Positions 8,114 to 16,011 of a DNA stretch of 64,000 nucleotides are shown here, piece by piece. The stretch spans positions 62,001 to 126,000 of the forward strand of contig NZ_JADOTW010000004.1 of the NCBI RefSeq assembly GCF_015645095.1, in the 5' to 3' direction. Made by a program: the position numbers and the translations under genes. Origin of the DNA: Halomonas sp. 328 (GTDB lineage Bacteria > Pseudomonadota > Gammaproteobacteria > Pseudomonadales > Halomonadaceae). Under the pieces are notes generated by a model. It had not been told where the DNA came from and ran no database searches. It worked only from the letters and a program-made list of their open reading frames with translations. Each line of letters begins with the position of its first letter. The first letter of the stretch is position 1.

Positions 8114-9142
8114 GTGATCGAGTGGTTGAGTGAGCTGGGTACCTTCGCGGTACAGGTGGCCCTGTTGGGTCTGGTGGTGGTCATCGCGATCGCCCTGTTG
8201 TCGCGACTGCGGGAGGGCGGGACGGAGCGTACCCGGCTGCGGATCGAGGCGCTCAACGACCGCGGCCGGCGGCGGCGGCGCCTGCTGCAGCTGGCGTCCA
8301 GTGCTCCGGGGGAACGCAAGGGCTTGCTCAAGCGCTTCCGCCGGGACGACAAGCATCAGCGCAAGGCGCAGGAGGCGCCCCGGCAGCGTTGCTGGGTGCT
8401 CGACTTTCATGGCGACCTCAAGGCCTCCCGCACCCCGCGCTTCGCCGAGGAAATCTCGGCGCTCCTGGACGTGGCCGAGCCCGAGGATGAGGTGGTGATC
8501 CGCCTGGAGAGTGCCGGTGGCCTGGTGCACGCCTATGGCCTGGCGGCGGCCCAGATTGACCGTCTGCGGGAGGCGGGGCTGACCACCCGGGTCTGCGTCG
8601 ACAAGGTGGCGGCCAGCGGCGGTTACCTGATGGCCTGTTGTGCGACACAGATTCAGGCGGCGCCCTTCGCGGTGCTGGGGTCCATCGGCGTGGTGGCCCA
8701 GGTGCCCAATGTGCATCGTCTGCTCAAGCGCCATGACGTGGACGTGGAGGTGCTCACTGCCGGGCGCTACAAGCGCACCCTGACGGTGCTCGGCGAGAAT
8801 AGCGAGGAGGGCCGAGAAAAGTTTCTCGAGGACCTGGAGCATACCCATGAGCTGTTCAAGGGGTTCGTCGCCGAGCGTCGACCGGCGCTGGATATCGAGG
8901 CGGTGGCCACCGGCGAGATCTGGTATGGGCGGGATGCCTTGAAGCAGGGGCTGATCGATGAGCTGGGGACCAGCGAAGCCTATCTGCTGCGTCGCCAGGA
9001 GACCGCACGGGTCTTCAGCGTACGCCTGGAGGAGCACAAGCGCCTGGGTGATCGCCTGGGGATGGCCGTCTCCCGGGGCGTGGAGCGAGGGATCGAGCGC
9101 ACCCTGGAGGCCCTCGATGCCAGCCGTTGGCTAAAACGCTAG
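8114..9142 (+). CDS. sohB: Inner-membrane S49 peptidase SohB
   Basis: Membrane-anchored signal-peptide-peptidase-type serine protease active in the periplasm. The 342-residue protein has one N-terminal membrane segment (about 9-30) followed by a basic linker and the S49 domain. The Ser/Lys dyad is visible as the serine in VAASGGYLMAC (near residue 175) and the lysine in GRYKRTLTVLG (near 220). Length agrees with E. coli SohB (349). GTG at 8114 is preceded by AAGGAG with good spacing. It is divergent from the SCP2 gene and convergent with the ArsR regulator, 10 bp away. Confidence 0.92.
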   Translation: MIEWLSELGTFAVQVALLGLVVVIAIALLSRLREGGTERTRLRIEALNDRGRRRRRLLQLASSAPGERKGLLKRFRRDDKHQRKAQEAPRQRCWVLDFHGDLKASRTPRFAEEISALLDVAEPEDEVVIRLESAGGLVHAYGLAAAQIDRLREAGLTTRVCVDKVAASGGYLMACCATQIQAAPFAVLGSIGVVAQVPNVHRLLKRHDVDVEVLTAGRYKRTLTVLGENSEEGREKFLEDLEHTHELFKGFVAERRPALDIEAVATGEIWYGRDALKQGLIDELGTSEAYLLRRQETARVFSVRLEEHKRLGDRLGMAVSRGVERGIERTLEALDASRWLKR

Positions 9143-9152
9143 GCGTTATGCC

Positions 9153-9470
9153 TTATTCCAGATAGAGCTCGGCCAGGGTCGCGACGATGCGCCTGGCCTG
9201 CTCTCCCTGCAACGAATAGTAGATGGTCTGGGAGGCGCGTCGGGTGGTAACCATGCCTTCCCGGCGCAGGATGGCCAGGTGCTGGGAGAGGGCCGATTGA
9301 CTCAGGCTCAGCTTGGCATTGAGTTCCGACACCGAGAGTTCCACCCCATCCAGCAGGCAGAGGATGCGCAGGCGATTTTCGTTGGCCATGGCCTTGAGCA
9401 GCGCCGTGGCGGCCTCCAGGGTGGGGTCGCCGGCGGCCAGCAGCCGGGCGGCGGGTTGGGATGTGCTCAT
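9153..9470 (-). CDS. ArsR-family winged-helix regulator (HlyU/BigR-like branch)
   Basis: A 105-residue dimeric helix-turn-helix repressor. The recognition region LSVSELNAKLSLSQSALSQHLAILRREG (positions about 45-70) and the wing TRRASQTIYYSL are clear. The domain start MANENRLRILCLL resembles the HlyU/BigR/YgaV branch, which senses sulfane sulfur or redox through two cysteines. Here the first cysteine is present (in RILCLL) but there is no second one near the C-terminus, which ends ELYLE. The usual ArsR metal motif ELCVC is also absent, so the sensing chemistry is uncertain. The start at 9470 is chosen over an upstream ATG at 9545 because similarity begins there. It is divergent from prpE across 377 bp. 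Confidence 0.85.
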   Translation of the reverse strand: MSTSQPAARLLAAGDPTLEAATALLKAMANENRLRILCLLDGVELSVSELNAKLSLSQSALSQHLAILRREGMVTTRRASQTIYYSLQGEQARRIVATLAELYLE

Positions 9471-9847
9471 GGCGGTCTCCGGAAGACTCCTGGGCGCCGT
9501 GGGCGCCCGATGATGTTGGGTCCGCGCAGCCTTTGCCCTGTGCACGCGGGCGAATCGAGCTGGCGGCGCGGCCTGCTTCCTGCGATTCCTTGTCAGTTTC
9601 TCATTTAGTTATCCCTCAATACTGATTTAGTGGATCAGCGAGGAACTCGCCAGCGCTTTGTCACCAATAAGTTAACGTTGAGTCAATGAGTGTGACGCCT
9701 CGATAGGCGCGGGTCGTCGTTGTAGACAATGATGGCATGATTATCCGATGGTCTCAGAGAAAATCGCGTGAGATTGGCTAAAGTGTCAACAATTCGCCGC
9801 GATGCCAATCGCCGCTTCTCACTCCTCCTTTTGTGATGAGACTTGCC
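9471..9847. other. Intergenic region between arsR-like gene and prpE
   Basis: 377 bp with no supported gene. It should hold promoters for both divergent genes. The part nearest prpE (9600-9830) is AT-richer than its surroundings. A small hairpin (9696-9700 with 9705-9709) and promoter-like TTGTAG...GATTAT near 9719-9745 are visible, but neither is convincing. The sequence just before prpE is pyrimidine-rich. Confidence 0.5.
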
Positions 9848-11761
9848 ATGAGTCACTACGCTTCCAGCTACCGTCATGCCATCGAGCAGCCCGAGGCCTT
9901 CTGGGCCGAGCAGGCCAAGCGCCTTCCCTGGTTTACGCCGCCCGCGACGATTCTCGAGTACGACGATCAGGGCCATGCTCGCTGGTTTGGCGATGGCGAG
10001 ATGAATACCTGCCATGCCGCCCTGGATCATCAGGTGGCTCAGGGGCGGGGCGATCAGCCGGCGGTGCTGTGGGATTCGCCGGTCACCGGCCAGAAGCGCC
10101 GCCTGAGCTATCGCGAGATGCGCGACGAGGTGGCCCGCTTCGCCGGTGCCCTGGCCGGGCTCGGTGTCACCAAGGGCGATCGGGTGGTGATCTATATGCC
10201 CATGGTGCCGGAGGCCCTGGTGGCCATGTACGCCTGCGCTCGCCTCGGGGCGGTGCACTCGGTGGTGTTCGGTGGCTTCGCTCCCCACGAGCTGGCGGTG
10301 CGTATCGACGATGCCGAGCCCAAGGTGGTGGTGGCAGCCTCCTGCGGGATCGAGGTGGATCGCGTCATCGCCTACAAGCCGATCCTCGACGAGGCGCTGA
10401 GCCTGAGCCGGCACCGGCCGGAGGCCTGCGTGGTGCTGCAGCGCGATCAGGCCAGGGCGGCGCTGCATGAGCGGGACCATGACTGGCAGGCACTGATGGC
10501 CGAGGCAGAGCCGGCGGAGTGTGTGCCGGTCAAGGCCACCGATCCGCTCTATATCCTCTATACCTCCGGCACCACCGGCAAGCCCAAGGGGGTGGTGCGG
10601 GATCACGGCGGCCATGCGGTGGCCCTGCACTACTCCATGGAGGCGATCTACGGGATGCAGCCCGGCGAGGTGTTCTTCTCCGCCTCCGACGTGGGCTGGG
10701 TGGTGGGCCACTCCTATATCGTCTATGCGCCGCTACTGAGCGGCTGTACCACCCTGGTCTACGAGGGCAAGCCGGTGCGCACCCCGGACGCGGGGGCCTT
10801 CTGGCGGCTGATCGAGGAGTACGACGTCAAGGTCTTCTTCACCGCGCCCACCGCCTTCCGTGCCATCAAGAAGGAGGACCCGGAGGGGCGGCTGCTGGAG
10901 CGCCACGATATTTCCGGGTTGCGCGCCCTCTTCCTGGCCGGGGAGCGCCTCGACCCGCCCACCTTCCACTGGCTCGACGACTTGGTGCCGGTGCCGGTGA
11001 TCGACCACTGGTGGCAGACCGAGACCGGCTGGCCGATCGCCGCCAACCCCCTGGGCCTCGAGGCGGTGCCCACCAAGGCGGGCTCCGCGACCTTCCCGGT
11101 GCCGGGCTTCAATGTCCAGATCCTCGATCGCGACGGCGAGGTGGCCCCGGCCAACACCCAGGGCAGCGTGGTGATCCGCCAGCCGCTGCCGCCGGGTTGC
11201 CTGAGCGGCATCTGGCGCGATCCCCAGCGCTTCCACGCCGCCTATATGGCGGCCTTCCCGGGCTGTTATCTCACCGGCGACGGCGGCTATTTCGACGAGG
11301 AAGGCTACCTCTTCATCATGGGGCGCACCGACGACGTCATCAATGTGGCGGGGCACCGCCTCTCCACCGGCGAGATGGAGGAGGTGCTGGGCAGCCATCC
11401 GGCGGTGGCCGAGTGTGCGGTAATCGGTATCCAGGATGCCCTCAAGGGGCAGCTGCCGGTGGGCCTGGTGATTACCAAGGATGGTTTCGACGGCGACGAG
11501 GCGGCCCTCGAGGCGGAGCTGGTGGCGCGGGTGCGCCAGACCATCGGGGCCATCGCCTGCCTCAAGGAGGTGCTGGTGGTGCCGCGGCTGCCCAAGACCC
11601 GCTCCGGGAAGATCCTGCGTAAGCTGTTGAGGACCATCGCCGATGGCGAGGCGTATGGCATCCCCTCCACCATCGATGATCCGGCGAGCCTGCAGGAGGT
11701 GCATGAGCAGATGAGGGCGCGGGACCTGGGCCAATCGAGCCAGGCGCGGCCGGCGGATTAA
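9848..11761 (+). CDS. prpE: Propionyl-CoA synthetase PrpE
   Basis: AMP-forming acyl-CoA synthetase that activates propionate (or acetate) through an acyl-adenylate. The P-loop-like YTSGTTGKPKG followed by VVRDHGGH marks PrpE rather than Acs. The middle motif DVGWVVGHSY, the hinge region GRTDDVINVAGHRLSTGEMEE and the C-terminal lysine motif PKTRSGKILRK, the target of reversible acetylation, are intact. The chosen start at 9848 begins MSHYASSYRHAIEQPEAFW, aligning with the family; in-frame GTG 9833 and ATG 9836 are alternatives with no better ribosome site. About 637 residues, a normal length. No prp methylcitrate genes adjoin it. A Pat-type acetyltransferase encoded at 38.3 kb could modify it. 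Confidence 0.88.
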   Translation: MSHYASSYRHAIEQPEAFWAEQAKRLPWFTPPATILEYDDQGHARWFGDGEMNTCHAALDHQVAQGRGDQPAVLWDSPVTGQKRRLSYREMRDEVARFAGALAGLGVTKGDRVVIYMPMVPEALVAMYACARLGAVHSVVFGGFAPHELAVRIDDAEPKVVVAASCGIEVDRVIAYKPILDEALSLSRHRPEACVVLQRDQARAALHERDHDWQALMAEAEPAECVPVKATDPLYILYTSGTTGKPKGVVRDHGGHAVALHYSMEAIYGMQPGEVFFSASDVGWVVGHSYIVYAPLLSGCTTLVYEGKPVRTPDAGAFWRLIEEYDVKVFFTAPTAFRAIKKEDPEGRLLERHDISGLRALFLAGERLDPPTFHWLDDLVPVPVIDHWWQTETGWPIAANPLGLEAVPTKAGSATFPVPGFNVQILDRDGEVAPANTQGSVVIRQPLPPGCLSGIWRDPQRFHAAYMAAFPGCYLTGDGGYFDEEGYLFIMGRTDDVINVAGHRLSTGEMEEVLGSHPAVAECAVIGIQDALKGQLPVGLVITKDGFDGDEAALEAELVARVRQTIGAIACLKEVLVVPRLPKTRSGKILRKLLRTIADGEAYGIPSTIDDPASLQEVHEQMRARDLGQSSQARPAD

Positions 11762-11783
11762 TACGACAAGGTGAGATAACCTG

Positions 11784-11813
11784 GCCCCGGGCCGGCGAGT
11801 GCCGGCCCGGGGC
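11784..11813. terminator. Strong hairpin between convergent prpE and nhaC
   Basis: A perfect 13-bp GC-rich stem (11784-11796 with 11801-11813) and a GAGT loop, 23 bp past the prpE stop and 22 bp from the nhaC stop. T-tracts are poor on both sides (TTGGCGT on plus), so it is a bidirectional terminator of moderate quality. Confidence 0.6.
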
Positions 11814-11834
11814 TTGGCGTGTCTGGGCGTCGGG

Positions 11835-13409
11835 TCAGGCCGGGCGGCGGCGCAGGGCCAGCAGGGCAATGGCCAGCCCCAGCAGGGCCAGGCAGGCGAT
11901 CAGCCCCCAGAGGGCGCTGCCGGTCAGGCCGACCGCCAGGTAGCCGGCCAGGCTGGCCAGGGCGCCCAGACCCGCATAGGGCAGCTGGGTGATGACGTGA
12001 TCGATATGGTGGCAGGCCGCACCGGTGGAGGAGAGGATGGTGGTATCGGAGATCGGCGAGCAGTGGTCGCCGAACACCGCCCCGGCCAGGACCGCGCCGA
12101 GCATCGGCAGCAGCATGGCTAGCTCGGTGGCCGCTGCCAGGTCGCCGGCGATCGGCAGCAGGATGCCGAAGGTGCCCCAACTGGTACCGGTGGCGAAGGC
12201 CATGATGCCGCCCAGCAGGAACAGCAGGATCGGTAGCCAGTGGGGCGCCAGGACGCCTTCCACCAGGCCGGCCAGGTAGGCGCCGGTGCCCAGCTCGCCG
12301 ATGATGCCGGTGAGCAGCCAGGCGAGCACCAGGATCTGGATGGCCGGCCACATGGTACCGAGGCCCAGCCACAGGGTGCGCGGCAGGTTGGCGCGCACCG
12401 CCGGGCGTGGCCAGAGCAGGGCCAGGGTGGTGGCCAGGCCCAGCAGGCCGCCGACCAGCAGCGACAGCGCCACCTCGGTCTGCTCGAAGGCGCCCAGCAG
12501 GGTGAAGGGCAGGCCCTCGGCGGCCAGGTTGCGGGCACCGGTCATCAGCAGGGCGGCCAGGGTGGCCGTGACCAGCACGCCGATGGGCACCAGCAGGTCC
12601 CGGGGGCGGCCGCCCTCGTGTTCATCCACCGTCGGATTGCCCGGAGGCGTGCCGCGGCGGCTGTCGTAGACCCGGCCCTCGCGGGCATTGGCCTCATGGC
12701 GACGCATGGCGCCGAGATTGAGGTCGAGGGTGGCGGTGGCCAGCACCAGCAGCAGGGCGGCGATGGCGTAGAAGTTGAGCATCGACACCTGGATGAAGGC
12801 GCCGAGCGCGCTGGTGCCGGTAATGGCGTGGGCGGCGAGGATGCCGCCGATCAGGCTGATCAGGTAGGCCCCCCAACTGGAGAGCGGCATCAGCACACAG
12901 ACCGGCGCCGCCGTTGAGTCGATCAGGTAGGCCAGCTTGGCCCGGGAGACCCCCTGGCGGTCGGTGACCGGGCGGCTGACATTACCCACCGCCAGGCTGT
13001 TGAAGTAGTCGTCGATAAAGATCACCGCCCCCAGGACGACCGTCATCAACTGGGCATCGCGGCGGGTGGCGATGCGCTGCCGGGCCCATTCGCCGAAGGC
13101 GCGGGTGCCGCCGCTCAGGGTCACCAGCGCGACCATGGCGCCCAGCAGCAGCAGGAAGCCGAGGATCGACAGGTTCCAGGCCTCCGGGCTGCCCAGGCCG
13201 CGCTCCCCCGCGTCGGGCAGGGCCCAGAACAGTGCCAGCAGGCGCGACGCCAGGTCGCCCAGCGTCGCCAGGGGACTGCCGGCATTGAGCAGCAGGGCCC
13301 CCACCAGGATCCCCAGCCCCAGGGAGAGCAGGACGCGCCGAGTCAGGATGGCCAGGCCGATGGCAACCAGGGGCGGCAGGAGTGACAGGGCGGAATCGGC
13401 GGCGGTCAT
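11835..13409 (-). CDS. Na+/H+ antiporter, NhaC family
   Basis: A 524-residue inner-membrane protein with about twelve hydrophobic segments, of the Na+/H+ antiporter NhaC (PF03553) type. It exchanges internal Na+ for protons, which fits a halophile. Conserved-looking intramembrane features include FIDDYFNSLAVGNVSRPVTD near residue 130 and GDHCSPISDTTILSSTGA near 440, both typical of this family. The start at 13409 (MTAADSALSLLPPLVAIGLA) is preferred to an ATG 75 bp upstream because it begins directly with the first membrane helix. Divergent from the AGCS symporter gene, 210 bp apart. Some relatives transport amino or organic acids, so ion specificity is inferred. Confidence 0.85.
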   Translation of the reverse strand: MTAADSALSLLPPLVAIGLAILTRRVLLSLGLGILVGALLLNAGSPLATLGDLASRLLALFWALPDAGERGLGSPEAWNLSILGFLLLLGAMVALVTLSGGTRAFGEWARQRIATRRDAQLMTVVLGAVIFIDDYFNSLAVGNVSRPVTDRQGVSRAKLAYLIDSTAAPVCVLMPLSSWGAYLISLIGGILAAHAITGTSALGAFIQVSMLNFYAIAALLLVLATATLDLNLGAMRRHEANAREGRVYDSRRGTPPGNPTVDEHEGGRPRDLLVPIGVLVTATLAALLMTGARNLAAEGLPFTLLGAFEQTEVALSLLVGGLLGLATTLALLWPRPAVRANLPRTLWLGLGTMWPAIQILVLAWLLTGIIGELGTGAYLAGLVEGVLAPHWLPILLFLLGGIMAFATGTSWGTFGILLPIAGDLAAATELAMLLPMLGAVLAGAVFGDHCSPISDTTILSSTGAACHHIDHVITQLPYAGLGALASLAGYLAVGLTGSALWGLIACLALLGLAIALLALRRRPA

Positions 13410-13619
13410 GAGGGCCTCGGCTGGGTGAATTTGGCCGCGCATTATGCCCCACGCCGGCACCCCGAAAAAGTCACGCCAAGGCAAGTCTGGTGAAAAATCC
13501 TGTCAGATGTCCCAATTATGGAATTCTTTTAAGAAAAACACCGAATAATGCCAAGGTCTTGCCATTGTTGGCTGGTTATGAAGAATGGCGTCCTTCATTT
13601 TTCGACAGGACGCCTTTCC

Positions 13620-15071
13620 ATGCATTCGCTTCTCGACGGGTTTCAGGACCTGGTCAATGCCGGCAACGGCTTGATCTGGGGTAGCCTGCTCATCTATCTG
13701 CTGCTGGGCGCCGGCCTCTTCTTCACGGTGATGACCGGCGCCATTCAGCTGCGCTATTTCGGGCACATGTTCGCGCTGCTCAAGCGCTCCCGGGAAGGAG
13801 GGGCCGGTATCTCCTCCTTCCAGGCACTCTCCACCAGCCTGGCGGCCCGGGTGGGGACCGGTAACCTGGCCGGGGTGGCCATCGCCATCTACTTCGGCGG
13901 TCCCGGGGCGGTGTTCTGGATGTGGATGACCGCCCTGGTGGGCATGGCCACCAGCTTCGTGGAGTCGACCCTGGCCCAGGCCTACAAGGTGAGCCACGGT
14001 GATGCCACCTATCGGGGCGGCCCTGCCTACTACATCGAGAAGGGGCTCGGCCAGCGCTGGCTGGCGATCCTCTTCGCGGTCTGCCTGATCATCGCCTTCG
14101 GCCTGGCCTTCAACAGCGTCCAGGCTAACTCCATCGCCCAGGCCATGGAGCAGGCCTTCGATGTGCCCGGCTGGGCGGTGGGCCTGGCCCTGGTGGTGGT
14201 GGTGACGCCGATCATCTTCGGTGGCATGCGCACCATCGCCCGGGTGGCGGGCATGGTGGTGCCGGTGATGGCGCTGCTCTACCTGGTGCTGGCCCTGGGG
14301 GTGGTGGCCATGAACCTGAGCGAACTGCCCGGGGTGATCCGCACCATCCTGGCCAGCGCCTTCGGCCTGGAGCAGGCCGCCGGTGGGGCGCTGGGCTATG
14401 CCATGGCCCAGGCGCTGATCAACGGCATCCAGCGCGGCCTCTTCTCCAACGAGGCGGGCATGGGCTCGGCGCCCAATGCCGCCGCCACCGCCACCACCCA
14501 GCCCAATCACCCGGCGGCTCAGGGCTTTATCCAGATGCTGGGGGTCTTCCTCGATACCCTGGTGATCTGTACCGCCACCGCGGCGATCATCATCCTCGCC
14601 GGCCCCCTGGGCGAAGGTGATGCCCCCAACGGCATCCAGCTCACCCAGGTGGCGCTCTCCGCCCAGGTGGGGGAGTGGGGCAGCGTCTTTATCGCCCTGG
14701 CGATCCTGCTCTTCGCCTTTACCTCGGTGATTGCCAACTACGCCTATGGCGAGTCCAATATCGAGTATATCGCCGGCCCCCGGCGGGCCCGCCCGGCGCT
14801 GCTGCTCTACCGCCTGGCGGTGTTGGCCATGGTGATGGTGGGCTCGGTGGCGAGCCTGGGCGCGATCTGGAACTTCGCCGATCTCTCCATGGGGATGATG
14901 GCGCTGATCAACCTGGTGGCGATCCTGGCGTTGTCGCCGCTGGCCTTCGCGCTGTTCCGCGATTACGACCGCCAGCGCCGCGCCGGTGAAGACCCGGTCT
15001 TCGACCCATCGCGTTTTCCCAAGCTGGCGGGCAAGGTGGACACTGAAGCCTGGCCGGCCCGTCGCCGCTGA
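13620..15071 (+). CDS. alsT: Na+:alanine/glycine symporter, AGCS family
   Basis: A 483-residue sodium-coupled small amino acid importer of the inner membrane. The AGCS signature GGPGAVFWMWMTALVGMATSF is at about residues 90-110. NEAGMGSAPNAAATA near 278 is the conserved family motif. Around eleven membrane segments are seen. The start at 13620 has AGGA 11 bp upstream and opens with MHSLLDGFQDLVNAGN. An upstream ATG at 13548 adds an unlikely leader. The final codons (PSRFPKLAGKVDTEAWPARRR) are repeated with changes just after the stop (see 15086-15153). Which amino acid is carried is not visible. Confidence 0.9.
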   Translation: MHSLLDGFQDLVNAGNGLIWGSLLIYLLLGAGLFFTVMTGAIQLRYFGHMFALLKRSREGGAGISSFQALSTSLAARVGTGNLAGVAIAIYFGGPGAVFWMWMTALVGMATSFVESTLAQAYKVSHGDATYRGGPAYYIEKGLGQRWLAILFAVCLIIAFGLAFNSVQANSIAQAMEQAFDVPGWAVGLALVVVVTPIIFGGMRTIARVAGMVVPVMALLYLVLALGVVAMNLSELPGVIRTILASAFGLEQAAGGALGYAMAQALINGIQRGLFSNEAGMGSAPNAAATATTQPNHPAAQGFIQMLGVFLDTLVICTATAAIIILAGPLGEGDAPNGIQLTQVALSAQVGEWGSVFIALAILLFAFTSVIANYAYGESNIEYIAGPRRARPALLLYRLAVLAMVMVGSVASLGAIWNFADLSMGMMALINLVAILALSPLAFALFRDYDRQRRAGEDPVFDPSRFPKLAGKVDTEAWPARRR

Positions 15072-15085
15072 CACAAGCCCTGCGC

Positions 15086-15153
15086 CCCATCGCGTTTTCC
15101 CAAGCTGGCGGGCAAGGTGGACGCCGAGGCCTGGCCGGGCCGTCACCGCTGAC
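15086..15153 (+). pseudogene. Diverged second copy of the alsT 3' end
   Basis: 68 bp that match the last 68 bp around the alsT stop (15005-15072) at 63 positions. The offset is 81 bp, so the copy is in the same reading frame after the alsT TGA and ends in its own TGA. Translated, it reads SRFPKLAGKVDAEAWPGRHR, differing by Thr-Ala, Ala-Gly and Arg-His, plus one synonymous change. It is a fragment only, with no start codon. It looks like the remnant of a paralogue or the displaced native end of the gene. Confidence 0.85.
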
Positions 15154-15189
15154 GCCGGCCGCTTCAGGGCGTATACTGGCGCCCGACCT

Positions 15190-15224
15190 GACCGCCCGGG
15201 CCTCCCGGGCGGTCGCCGTGTTTT
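15190..15224 (+). terminator. Terminator downstream of alsT
   Basis: A perfect 11-bp GC-rich stem (15190-15200 with 15204-15214), loop CCT, with a TTTT run at 15221-15224 after GCCGTG. It lies after the duplicated alsT tail and before the yhhQ leader. Confidence 0.65.
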
Positions 15225-15226
15225 CC

Positions 15227-15262
15227 CGAGGGTTCCCTTACCCCTCTCTCGTGACAAAAAGG
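15227..15262 (+). promoter_or_regulatory. Candidate preQ1-I riboswitch in the yhhQ leader
   Basis: Directly before yhhQ is a short aptamer-like element: stem GAGGG (15228-15232) with CCCTC (15242-15246), a loop UUCCCUUAC with the CUUACCCC arrangement of type I preQ1 aptamers, then an A-rich strand GACAAAAAGG (15253-15262). The terminal GG can pair with the loop CC to form the H-type pseudoknot. AAGG is also the ribosome site, 5 nt from the ATG, so ligand binding would hide it. preQ1-I elements are known to control queuosine-precursor transporter genes. The spacer between stem and A-rich strand is a few nt longer than in the Thermoanaerobacter example, so this needs a covariance-model test. 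Confidence 0.5.
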
Positions 15263-15267
15263 TTCCG

Positions 15268-15948
15268 ATGTTCGACTTGACCCCCTCCCAGGCGCGCCGC
15301 TGCCTGATCCTGCTGGTCGCCTTCCATATCGCCGTGATCGCCGCCAGCAACTACCTGGTGCAGTTGCCCTTCACCCTGTTCGGCTGGCATACCACCTGGG
15401 GGGCCTTCAGCTTTCCCTTTATCTTCCTGGCCACCGACCTCACGGTCCGGCTCTTTGGCAAGCGCCAGGCTCGGGCGATCATCCTGCGGGTGATGCTGCC
15501 AGCCCTGGTGATCTCCTATGCCGTCTCGGTGATCTTCCCCCGGGGCAGCTACGCCGGCCTCGGGGCCCTGGGAGAGTGGAACACCTTCGTGGCGCGGATC
15601 GCCCTGGCCAGCTTCCTGGCCTATGTGCTGGGGCAGTGGCTGGATATCCAGGTCTTCGATCGCCTGCGCCGCGTGCGTGCCTGGTGGCTGGCCCCGGCCG
15701 TCTCCACGGTGTTCGGTAACCTGGCCGATACCCTGGTGTTCTTCGCCACGGCCTTCCATGCCAGCCCGGATGCCTTTATGGCGGCCCACTGGCCGGAGAT
15801 TGCCGCGGTGGATTACGTGATCAAGCTGGGCATCAGCCTGCTGTTCTTCCTGCCCCTCTACGGCGTGCTATTGGCTTGGCTGAGCCGGCGCCTGGTCGCC
15901 TGGACGGGACGCCAGGAGAGTCCCGAGCCGGTGCCGCTGCGGGGCTGA
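15268..15948 (+). CDS. yhhQ: Queuosine precursor transporter (YhhQ/QPTR family)
   Basis: A 226-residue inner-membrane importer of 7-cyano/7-aminomethyl-7-deazaguanine (preQ0/preQ1) for queuosine tRNA modification. Visible family features are SNYLVQLPFTLFGWHTTWGAF near residue 30 and FPFIFLATDLTVRLFGKRQAR near 50, with D in LATDL, and TVFGNLADTLVFF near 155. About six membrane segments. ATG at 15268 follows AAAAAGG by 5 nt. The upstream frame extension runs through the duplicated alsT tail and terminator and is not coding. A candidate preQ1 riboswitch overlaps its ribosome site. Confidence 0.9.
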   Translation: MFDLTPSQARRCLILLVAFHIAVIAASNYLVQLPFTLFGWHTTWGAFSFPFIFLATDLTVRLFGKRQARAIILRVMLPALVISYAVSVIFPRGSYAGLGALGEWNTFVARIALASFLAYVLGQWLDIQVFDRLRRVRAWWLAPAVSTVFGNLADTLVFFATAFHASPDAFMAAHWPEIAAVDYVIKLGISLLFFLPLYGVLLAWLSRRLVAWTGRQESPEPVPLRG

Positions 15949-16011
15949 TCCCGATGGTTGCCGGTGCCGTATCCCGGCGCGGCCTCCCCGATCAATGATA
16001 AGGAGATAAGG

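Noticed and set aside
13503-15350. A 615-codon minus-strand frame opposite alsT
   Set aside because: Antisense to a clear AGCS transporter; composition is His/Gln/Gly-rich without domains.
15925-15975. A tail copy behind yhhQ (10-bp repeat GCCGGTGCCG)
   Set aside because: Only ten GC-rich bases repeat, the match does not extend and does not include the stop codon, so chance is enough.
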